Shown here piece by piece: positions 35,583 to 44,387 of a DNA stretch of 64,000 nt (positions are counted from its first letter, which is position 1; each line of letters starts with the position of its first letter). The notes below the pieces were generated by a model that had not been told where the DNA came from, ran no database searches, and saw nothing but the letters and a program-made list of their open reading frames with translations. A program made the translations under genes and the position numbers. The stretch lies in the NCBI RefSeq assembly GCF_024323335.1, contig NC_066579.1, positions 128,176,854 through 128,240,853 of the forward strand, given 5' to 3'. This stretch comes from Lathyrus oleraceus (lineage: Eukaryota > Streptophyta > Magnoliopsida > Fabales > Fabaceae).

Positions 35583-37085
35583 CTAAGGATCCCTAACAAC
35601 AATGTCAGAAGATCTGGATGAAGGCGCGTACTTCCTTCGAATGCGGCGGATCTTGGTCTCAAAAGAAGCCTTCATCTGAGTCTTCTCGAGGACAAGCTGA
35701 TCAACAATCTTCTTCCAAGCAACAGAAGGTTGAGGCATGTTAGAAGATGAAACCTTTGGCTCTCTCTGTCTCTTCGTCACTCGGTCTTCAAGTAGCTCAA
35801 TCAGTGCATCTTTGTCCTTAGACTCCAACTGCAACTCTTCATGCTTCTTGCTCAAAGCACGAAAATGCTCTTCCCACATATCCTTCTCTTGCTTCATCTT
35901 GACGAGCGCGTCTTCCAACTCCTTTACATCTTGGTTAGGGGGAGTTAATGGCTTAACCACAACCATAAACATAGGTCTTTCGCAAGGATAAGGCATCTTC
36001 AACTCCATAGATCTCTTCTTCACCCAAAGAGTGTAAGCTTCCAAAGCTACACAATTGCACGGACCAAGCTCGGATCTTCCTTTCCTATGCACATTATGCC
36101 AAGCATGCATAATCTTCTGCTTCAAATGTTTGGAATCTTTACCCTTTTGATAAAAAAGACCTTCTAACAGCATGTTATTAGGTTTGTCTCTCAAGGGGAA
36201 CCCAAGTTGACGACGAGCCAAAGCAGGGTTGTAGTTAATTCCTCCTTGTGTACTAATGAGAGGCACATTAGAGAATTCACCACAACTATCAATAATCTCC
36301 AAACTGCTTAAGGACAGATCATACCAAACTATATCATCATTAGTGAGAGACATAAGTCTCCGAGACCACCTTAGACACTGTTTGTTCTCCATAAAAGCAG
36401 GTGTCTGAGGCAAGTGTGAAATAAACCACTTGTATAGAAGAGGAATACAACAGACAATCGTTCCACCACCTTTAGAATTCCTTAGATGCAAAGAGAAATA
36501 AATATCACCCAACAAAGTAGGCACAGGATTCCCAATCAATAAAAGTCTAATGGCGTTAACATCAACAAAACCGTCAATGTTAGGGAACAAAGATAATCCA
36601 TAGATGAGCAATACAAATGTAACTTCAAAAGCATCCATACTACCAGCTTGAGCAAAAGTAATAGCTTCCTTGATGAGAAAAACATATGGCAATCCAAATA
36701 ACCCTCCTTTCTTCACCCAATGAGCCTCTATCTCAGTCTTCTTCAAGTGAAAAGCTTCAGCAATAATGCTAGATCGGGGAATCTCCTCCAATCCACTAAA
36801 AGGCACTCTACTAGAAATAGGTATCCCTAAAATATGAGAATACTCCTCCAATGTAGGCACAAGCTGAAAATCTGGGAAAGTGAAACAATGGTAGAGAGGA
36901 TCATAGAACTGCACTAGCACACTCAAGAGTCCTTCAACCACATCAGCAGACAAGATAGACAGAAGCTTCCCATGACGTTGTTTGAAGTCCAAGGGATCTA
37001 ATACAAAAGATGCTAGCTTCCTTAACTCTTTCAAGTCGGGGCATCTGAAACTGTACTTCTTAGTGTTCCTTCATCCATAATCCAT
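35583..37085 (-). CDS. ORF1: Ogre ORF1 protein of element B
   Basis: About 500 codons from ATG 37085 (MDYG, then TGA at 37073-37071 where D has CGA), then open for more than 480 residues. The helical domain contains YHCFTFPDFQLVPTLEEYSHILGIPI, NIDGFVDVNAIRLLLIGNPVPTLLGD and GGGTIVCCIPLLYKWF. The C-terminal 110 residues form a likely coiled coil rich in E/K (VKELEDALVKMKQEKDMWEE). It lies upstream of gag in the same sense, separated by about 300 bases. Function unknown; the F-x-L-x(2)-T-L-E-E-Y-x(2)-I-L-G-I-P pattern recalls plant mobile domains. The fold assignment is inference. Confidence 0.8.
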
Positions 37086-37925
37086 GGTCTGAAATCTTTT
37101 GCAAATGATACCTTAGTTCCTTGAAATTTCGTGTGATGAATGTTATGATGCACATGAATGCATGAATGCAACAATCACAAATAAGGGATCACACACAATG
37201 CAAACAAAGGTCAAGGGATGAATCAAGTTATTGTCAAGATCAATCATCCATTTTGGTGGATTATGGTTTACACCTTATCAACACCCAAGTTCCATTGATG
37301 TTGACAAGACTTGATTGGATCAACCAAGAATCAAAGGTTTGTTGTAAGTCACGAGCATGGAGTTTGGGTAAGAACCATCCCAAAGGAGTGAACTAAGGAT
37401 AAAACCTGTAGATCATGTTCTAAAAAGCTCCCATAGTCTTAATTCCATCTATCGGATATTACAGGTTAAGATGACTGACTCATCGACCCATAATATTCTC
37501 AAGAGAAACTCGTCTGAGTGTAGTATCGCGTAACAACTGTTATCAAGTCTACACTTGAATAGTTTCCGCACTACGTCCTAAATAGGCCAAGATGGGTTAA
37601 ATGTTCTAAGGTACTCAGCTTCTCAGACCCAATTAGAAATAGTAATGCCTAGCCACAAATACTTGTGTGAATTTTCCAAATCCAAAGGAGTCTCCACTGA
37701 GCAGATGGATCTCAAGCCAACTTGTTAAGGACTACTCCACACAAGTCGAACATGACTATAGCATCCTCCTATCTTAATTGCACTCAAGTTCGGGTTAGAA
37801 CTTATCTCACCACTCAGAGATTACCAAGCACAACAAACATATTATATCACACATACATATATACAAACATCACATATATACAAATATATTCACATAAAAA
37901 GTAGGCTAAACCCCCTGGAGATTAT
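37086..37925 (-). other. Leader of Ogre B
   Basis: Non-coding, colinear with 12613-13458 of D. It contains intact versions of the sites hit by S1 in A and S2 in D, which makes it the empty-site reference for both. No gene is seen. Confidence 0.6.
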
Positions 37926-37943
37926 TCCCCAGTAGAGTCGCCA
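37926..37943 (-). promoter_or_regulatory. Primer-binding site of B
   Basis: Minus-strand TGGCGACTCTACTGGGGA, nine bases from the LTR end at 37953, with one difference from A and D. Confidence 0.8.
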
Positions 37944-38320
37944 CTTAATTTCTGTAGCGGGAAATTCATGATCATCAAGATATTGACAAGCTAGAGATCA
38001 AATAACAAGAGTCACCACCGCACTTTTATTGTTTCTAAGGGAAAAGGGAAAAGTACGAACAAAACCCAAAAGTAAAAAAGTTTTGAAATCAAAACTAATA
38101 AAAAGTCAGAGATCACAGGTAAGGGGGTTGGTTACACAGAGGGAAGGTGTTAGCACCCAAAGTGTCCTAGGTACTCCTAGGGAGCCCTTTTTGTGTGCAT
38201 ATGTATTTTGTACAAAGTGATGTTTACAAACAAATAGAATGGGGGGATGAGAAAAGAATTCATTAATTATATTTTTGTGTTTGACAAGACCTTCGGTCTT
38301 GTGCCTACGTACCAATATAA

Positions 38321-38590
38321 TGTGAGCAAATTCTTTACTTTGAATAAGTTTTGAATGATAGCAAATTGTATGATCATTGTCTAATTGTTGGTTGTGCATT
38401 ATTTAGATGTTTCATTTGTGTTTTTAGCCTATACTATTGTTTCGTGTCTATAAATAAAGATCCACATTGATACATTTCTTAAAAGAACTCATAAAATCTG
38501 TTTTGTATCAGTATGTATCGATACATGTTCATCTGCATCGATACATAAATTTATTTTAAATCACAAAACGTTTTTGCTTCAGTATGTATC
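38321..38590 (+). repeat. 5' LTR fragment of F
   Basis: The first 270 bases of the LTR, near-identical to 41357-41628. It stops within CAGTATGTATC, a repeated motif of the LTR, and is joined to pol. Confidence 0.85.
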
Positions 38591-38767
38591 CAAGCAAACA
38601 AAGGAACCGTTCTTCGCGATCATGTTGAAAAAGAAGACGTTGTATTTGAGCATGTTGATACTAAAAACCAGCTTGCTGACATTTTCACTAAACCTTTGGC
38701 AACGGAACCGTTCTTCAACATTCTTCGTGAATTAGGGATCTTAGATCTCTCTCCATTGTTGTCTTAA
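38591..38767 (+). pseudogene. pol: C-terminal end of copia Pol (RNase H) in F
   Basis: About 58 codons in one frame, with LRDHVEKEDVVFEHVDTKNQ, LADIFTKPLATEPFFNILRE and LGILDLSPLLS-stop. H-x-D-T-K-x-Q-L-A-D-I-F-T-K-P-L is the hallmark end of Ty1/copia RNase H. Everything upstream is lost, so it is a remnant that marks the family and the reading direction. Confidence 0.85.
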
Positions 38768-39433
38768 GCATGTTTGTTCTTATTTATATTATGCCTCACC
38801 TTGGTTGATGAGATTTGTTTTAGATTTCATGTATACCTCACAAGGTTACATCAACAGAGGTAATATCACTCCTTTCTATATCTCTTTTAGAACTATGTGA
38901 TTGTGTATGTTAGAACAAAATTCCTTATTTTCGTTTATGTGAATTTCTTTGCATATATTGTTTGAACATTAATATCTGATTTGTGAATGGGCATCATTAT
39001 CATGACATACTTCATAATGCATAACCATACTGCATAAAAATTAATTAAAATTTGGTTTGGCATCAGTATGTATCGATCCAAAGATGTATGTATCGATTCA
39101 TATCTTCTTCATTTCACATTTGTCAAAATTGGTTCAGTATGTATCGATCCATTCGTCGTTTGTATCGATACATAAACCTTTTTAAAAACAAAAAACTCGT
39201 GACATGGATCGATCCATTCCCATATGTATCGACACATACTGATTGTTTTTGGATTAAATGCATTTTATTTCACTCATGGATCGACACATCAACAATTCTT
39301 ATCACATCCTTTCACAAACTTGGTATCAGCAGTTCCCCTACCTCTCAAAACCTGCGGCTAACCCTAATCTCCTTCATCATCATTCTTTCCAAAACCCTAA
39401 ATTCATCTCACTTCTCTTCAATTTTTCATCACC
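38768..39433 (+). other. Spacer between pol remnant and the downstream ORF of F, with palindromic motifs
   Basis: Non-coding. Between 39061 and 39292 it contains at least six TGTATCGATNCA-type motifs, including a perfect TGTATCGATACA at 39161-39172. The same motif is clustered in the LTR. I see no clear TATA box before the ORF. Confidence 0.7.
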
Positions 39434-40957
39434 ATGCCTCCAAGAATCATTCCGGCTAGAGCAAAGGGAAAAGGAAAAGGAAAGGAACCGGTTAGCACTT
39501 CTCAGCAGTTACCAAAAATTCCTCCAAATGCCTTAGATTTGCTTCATCCTGTAATTGCTACTGAGTTTGAGGATTCTTTCAAGACAAGGTTAGTTATGAA
39601 ACCCCATGTTTTCGATAAACATGATGCTATTCATCTGCATCTCAATGATGTGGTTGAACTCCTTAATGCACAAAAACTTGGTTCATTTTTTACTACAAAG
39701 GATGATTACCATGAGGATTTTATTCGTGCATTTTATGCTGGCTTACAATCTGGTAAAGGATATATGTTTAAGTGTTCTATTGGTGTCAGAACCTATACTT
39801 TTGAGGCTGGTGATTGGGAAATAGTGTTTCAAATTCCGCTTCCGTCGCATAATTTCAAGATTTGGCATGACTTGAAGTTTGATACTGACTTTAACCTGAA
39901 GGAGTTTACTCTATCTATCTTGAAATTGGACAGACCGTTGGGTGAGGATGAACAGGTTACGTCTGGTATGATTAAGAAAATTCCTCGTATACTTCATTGG
40001 ATTATCTCGCAGATTCTGCGTCCAGCAAACAGTGGACATTCTAGGTTAGACAGGGCAAGCATTCATCTCTTGTATATTCTTCAAAATAAGGTTCCCTTGA
40101 ATTGGGCAAATTACTTTGTGAAGCGTCTCTTTTTCGTGCGTAACAATGCCAAGAATGTTGCTCTTGGTTATGCGTCTCAAATCATGAAAATTCTTAAGTT
40201 CTGGAATGTTGCAATCCCTTTAGTTCCTCTCATATCACCATCTGTTGCTCAAGAGTTTGACTCTTCCACTTTATCTCATATGGGATATCGATGGGACAAG
40301 GAACGTCAATGTTTCTATTTCTTTGAAAGGAAATCCAAAACAAGGATCTATAATTTTGATGTGCCTTCTGAACGAATTCATGTAGTTGAAGACCAACCTG
40401 ATGAAGAAATGCATGATGTGAACGAAGCAAATATGCCTGCAGCTGATGACAATGCTGGTTGGGGTGATTGGGTGCCACAAAGGTGGTCTCCAACCAACTA
40501 TGTACCTGAACCAACGGTTCCTCCGTTCTTCGGCGGTGCTTCATCTTCAACACCTACTGCGCACCTAACTCAAATGCTTCAACAAATGGAGCTTGCCAAC
40601 CAAGAACGTCATGAAGAGGCACGGTCTTGGCATGTACAACAAAGTGAGTGGCATAAGGAGCATCGTGAGTGGCATGACGACCATACACGGATGTACCATA
40701 ACCAACACTCTTGGCACACGGACTTGGTTAAGTGGCACCAAGTCTTCTACAATGAAATGTCTGGTTTTATGGACGACTGCCGTGCCAATCCTGGTATTAT
40801 GGACAGATTTAGAAGTGTTGAAGTTCAGGACCGGTTCAGGCACTACACCTTCATGGGCCACAATCCAGATGCAATGCCTCCTCCTCCGCCTCCGCCAAGC
40901 TTCAGAGATCCTGATAGAGATGACGAGGAGTCCTGTGGTGGCTATAATCCGCATTAA
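39434..40957 (+). CDS. Extra downstream ORF of copia element F (env-like position; plant transposon protein domain)
   Basis: An intact 507-residue ORF starting at the first ATG (MPPRIIPARAKGKGKGKEP, a basic N-terminus). Residues about 30-300 form a helical domain with FIRAFYAGLQSG, YTFEAGDWEIVFQIPLP, IPRILHWIISQIL and ILQNKVPLNWANYF. It resembles what databases call a putative plant transposon protein domain; I could not verify this. I see no signal peptide or membrane segment, so an envelope role is not supported. Residues 395-440 form a heptad repeat with Trp-His pairs. A Pro-rich tail follows. It is open despite loss of gag-pol, so it decays later or is very young. Function unknown. Confidence 0.8.
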   Translation: MPPRIIPARAKGKGKGKEPVSTSQQLPKIPPNALDLLHPVIATEFEDSFKTRLVMKPHVFDKHDAIHLHLNDVVELLNAQKLGSFFTTKDDYHEDFIRAFYAGLQSGKGYMFKCSIGVRTYTFEAGDWEIVFQIPLPSHNFKIWHDLKFDTDFNLKEFTLSILKLDRPLGEDEQVTSGMIKKIPRILHWIISQILRPANSGHSRLDRASIHLLYILQNKVPLNWANYFVKRLFFVRNNAKNVALGYASQIMKILKFWNVAIPLVPLISPSVAQEFDSSTLSHMGYRWDKERQCFYFFERKSKTRIYNFDVPSERIHVVEDQPDEEMHDVNEANMPAADDNAGWGDWVPQRWSPTNYVPEPTVPPFFGGASSSTPTAHLTQMLQQMELANQERHEEARSWHVQQSEWHKEHREWHDDHTRMYHNQHSWHTDLVKWHQVFYNEMSGFMDDCRANPGIMDRFRSVEVQDRFRHYTFMGHNPDAMPPPPPPPSFRDPDRDDEESCGGYNPH

Positions 40958-41343
40958 ACCATCATCATTTCATTTCACTGTATTTCATTGCATGTTGCTT
41001 GAGTTTTTCTTTTCTTTTCAGATTAGTTGCACCTTATATGTCTTGGCTTTTGTAATTTTTAAATACTTTCTACTAGTTAAATGCTTATTTCCTTCTGCTT
41101 ACTTCTGGTGTTATTGCCCTTATTTGTCATTCTTTGTGAGTGATTCTTTACTTTTAAGCTTCCTTCTGTGTGATTGTTAGCTTCTTTATCATTTTTGCTG
41201 TGTCCTGCTACAACATGTTGCCTTGATAAAACTGTTTTTTTCTTCTTTTTGATGTTGACAAAGGGGGAGAAATGCAGATGTTGATAGATATGCACAAACT
41301 CAGGGGGAGTATCACACATCTTGCTAAAAATTTGCCATCATCA

Positions 41344-41354
41344 AAAAGGGGGAG
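41344..41354 (+). promoter_or_regulatory. Polypurine tract of F
   Basis: AAAAAGGGGGAG two bases before the 3' LTR, which primes plus-strand DNA. Two similar GGGGGAG motifs lie upstream (near 41264 and 41302), as is usual in SIRE-type elements. Confidence 0.75.
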
Positions 41355-41356
41355 TT

Positions 41357-42987
41357 TGTGAGCAAATTCTTTACTTTGAATAAGTTTTGAATGATAGCAA
41401 ATTGTGTGATCATTGTCTAATTGTTGGTTGTGCATTATTTTACATGTTTCATTTGTGTTTTTAGCCTATACTATTGTTTTGTGTCTATACATAAAGATCC
41501 ACATTGATACATTTCTTAAAAGAACTCATAAAAACTATTTTGTATCAGTATGTATCGATACATGTTCATCTGCATCGATACATAAATTTGTTTTAAATCA
41601 CAAAATGTTTTTGCTTCAGTATGTATCGATACATACGAGCTTTGTATCGATACATGCTTAGTTAAAATGTTCTATGTATCGATACATACGAGCTTTGCAT
41701 CGATACATGCTTAGTTAAAATGTTATATGTATCGATACATACGAGCTTTGTATCGATACATGCTTGTATTAATTCTCTAAAATTAATCAAAGCTACAGTA
41801 TGTATCGATGCATAATCTTTCGTATCAATACATAATTCTGTTTTGTCTACTAACAGCTTCTGTCTTTCACATATAAGAAGTATTTTGACAGCTCAGTGAA
41901 GTGCATGAATTCAGAAGTGAATAACAATTGAACACAAGTCAAAGGAGTGTGTAGCAGCGATTGTTTTGAGCAGTTAGAAACCTGAAAGAGACTTCATCTT
42001 CTTCATCTTCTCAATCTCTTTTCTTCAAGAACATCAACACATAATCATTCTTGTTCTTTGGATTAAAGGATCAACGAGATAACGTTCAATGGAACGATCA
42101 AGGATCTAGCTGAGGTGTTTAGTGGAACGATCGAGGATCTAGCTGAGTTGAAGGTTGAAGGGGGTTTCGAGGAAAAACCAAATGGTTTGTCCTTCAAGAA
42201 CTGGAGTGTTCTTGTGGGTTTGTTAGTCACGTTTGCAGAACAGATTCAGCCGTAGTATAGGGTTTGGAAATTGGGTAATTTCGCAAACAGGTCGTGGAAC
42301 CGGTGAATTGTTTGCAATTTCTTGCAGGAAATTCTTGATCGAGCTCAGATCAAGTGGAGGTTTTATACAAGAAGAAGATCTTGGGATTTAGATTTCTGTC
42401 TTTGTATTGTAACCTTGCATCAACGAATTCGGCATTATTGATAATAACAGTTCTCAATTTCATTTGAAATTGAGAGGGAGACGTACCCACACGCGAGGAC
42501 GACAGTGGGGAACTTCCTTACCAAATCTCTGCGTATCGTATTCTTTCCTTATCTATCTTTACGTTTTCAACAGTTTTGTGATTTCAGTTGGTGTGTTGTG
42601 GCTGCACATATCGTGATACAATAGTGGCAAGAAAACTTCTTTATCTAAACTCCACCATTGTTCATCATTGATCACATACACACCAAATGTTTGACAAAAC
42701 TGTCAGCTGAGTTTTATTCATTGGAATCAGAATTTAGTGATAAGTGCATTTGATTTGATAATATTCTGGTGTTAATTATCTCTATCGTTCTCATTCAAAT
42801 CCAGCAATAAATTCGCGTGTCCGGTTTTCTAGTAGCGGTTCAGAATAGACGGAAGTCGATTCGGGACTGTAATTTTCCGCTAAGTTTCAATAACTCTGAT
42901 AAGATTTTTTAAATCCGTTTATTTTAAAATAGGTGATCTATTCACCCCCCCCCCCCCCCTCTCGATCACTAGCCACACCGTCTAACA
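41357..42987 (+). repeat. 3' LTR of F
   Basis: A 1,631-bp LTR, TGTGAGC...CTAACA. It has a TATA box near 41870-41879 (CATATAAGAAG), a cluster of TGTATCGATACA palindromes upstream of it and a run of about 17 C near 42944-42960. Confidence 0.85.
41540..41845. repeat. Cluster of TGTATCGATACA palindromes in LTR F
   Basis: The perfect palindrome TGTATCGATACA and close variants occur about ten times. In 41620-41770 they form three tandem units of about 53 bp, each with two palindromes separated by TACGAGCTT and followed by GCTTAGTTAAAATGTT. Confidence 0.9.
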
Positions 42988-43234
42988 TATAAAAATAAGG
43001 GATCAAAACCTCGTAGTTTCTGATACAAATTTCAAAGTGGATGCATTGCATTTAATAAAAATTAAGTTTGAAAGGCACAAAGGCCTAAAAATGGTTTGAA
43101 TGAGTTATTTCTTTTTGGCTTTTTGAAAGTTTAAGTCAAGTATTATTAAGTTTATTTACAAGTTTGGTTTAAGAAAAGAAGTTTGAAAATGCAGTGGCAT
43201 AAGGCCAAAGTTTCAATCTTTTTGCAAAAGTGGT

Positions 43235-43326
43235 CAAAGTTTAGAACAAAAGTAGTTCACACAAAGAAGATTTAGATAAATGGAGGGAGAGAACAAAAGT
43301 TTAGAACAAAAGTAGTTCACACAAAG
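43235..43326. repeat. 31-bp direct duplication at the deletion junction in the B LTR
   Basis: AAAGTTTAGAACAAAAGTAG plus 11 further bases are present at 43236-43266 and again at 43296-43326, 60 bases apart. The left LTR of B has only one copy (about 20518-20549). The second copy abuts the 3-kb deletion. Confidence 0.85.
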
Positions 43327-44387
43327 TTTGAATGTTATAGCTCTCTCAAAGGCCTTCAAAATGGTCCCCAAATTCATGTCGTTTGGATTTAAAATGATAG
43401 AGTTATGCATCATTGAAGTTTGGAAAAATCACTTGATCAATGGTATAGGTCAAAAGTGACCTATAATGTAACTTCATATCACATGCTCAAGTAAATTGAA
43501 TTAGCTCCCACTCAAAATATCAAAGTTGAATTAGACACGTTGAATTTGATTGTGCAACTTGGAATTCTTTCATCCCATAAAAATTGAGCAAGTTATAGCC
43601 TTGGGAAGTTGACTTTCAAATTAGGGTTTAGACAAAATGACCTATAATGTTTCAACATAGTAAATGATTTTTCAAGAAAAAATAGCTCTAGGTCTCAACA
43701 TGAAAGTTGTTTGGAATGTCATTTAGAGTAAGTTTTCTCTTGTAATAATTTTCATATGGTGAAAAGTGTAGGAGATAGGGTCTAGGGAGACCCAGCTTTG
43801 ATCAGATGAATCCATCTGGGCAACCACCATCAACCAACTTGATAACCTCCAATTCTCTTGACTTTCTAGGCTCATGGTAGACCATATATGCACAAGATGA
43901 TGAATTTTTAAGTGTCCCTTGAGAAATTTGATGAATTGGTGAGATAGCTTGTTGGAGAAGTTACTCAAGATACCCAGTCAAACTAGGGTTTCCAAGGCAA
44001 ATCATCCTCAAACTCTTGAAGAGAACTTGATCAATATAACATGTAGGAATCATTGGGACTCATATATAATGCTCATAAACATTCTTGGATCAATTCTTGG
44101 TTGTGCTCTTTGTTCATGGGGGTCTCAAACCCTAGATATGAACTTGATGAATCAATGAGATCATGCCCTTCCTACAAAAGAGTTAGGAAAATGCAAAGAC
44201 ATATTTTTTATATTTTGGTTAGTGAAATGTTAAATACAAGTATGATATAATCACAAAGTGCTTGGTGATCTCTCCCAAAATAAACCCAATGAAAGAGGGG
44301 TAAGGATGATGCCAAGATATGATCTCAATGCTAATGCTTATGATGGAATTACATGAGGGATCTTAGGGTCAAAATTGGGGTCTTACA

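Larger units (their letters stand above)
38321..42987 (+). mobile_element. Element F: Ty1/copia, SIRE/Maximus-like, internally deleted
   Basis: Starts TGTGAGCAAA and ends TCTAACA, with duplication TATAA at 38316-38320 and 42988-42992. A 5' LTR fragment (38321-38590) is fused to the last codons of copia pol, followed by a spacer, a 507-codon ORF, a polypurine tract and a full 3' LTR (41357-42987). An extra ORF after pol and a GGGGGAG tract are typical of the SIRE/Maximus lineage. Most of the 5' LTR, gag and nearly all of pol are deleted. Confidence 0.85.
19909..44387 (-). mobile_element. Element B: Ogre with both LTRs, interrupted by S3 and F
   Basis: Minus-strand order: 5' LTR (44387-37953, containing element F and a 3-kb deletion), primer-binding site, leader, ORF1, gag-pro, intron, pol with integrase, 3' region with minisatellite, and 3' LTR (25507-19909, containing S3). 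The left flank CTTCT lies in the pol start of D; the right flank is CATAG, inside another Ogre LTR. They do not match, so a rearrangement has affected at least one end. All three coding regions carry stops or frameshifts. Confidence 0.85.
37953..44387 (-). repeat. 5' LTR of Ogre B, interrupted by F and internally deleted
   Basis: Runs from TGTAGCGGGAAATTC (complement of the LTR end) to the complement of TGTAAGACCCC at 44387. Element F occupies 38321-42987. About 3.0 kb of LTR present in the left copy (about 20575-23553) is missing at 43326, where a 31-bp stretch is duplicated. The TATA region is within the deleted part, so this LTR probably cannot drive transcription of B. Confidence 0.8.

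Noticed and set aside
39434..40957. Viral envelope function for the F ORF
   Set aside because: No signal peptide, hydrophobic fusion segment or transmembrane anchor is visible; only the position after pol is envelope-like.
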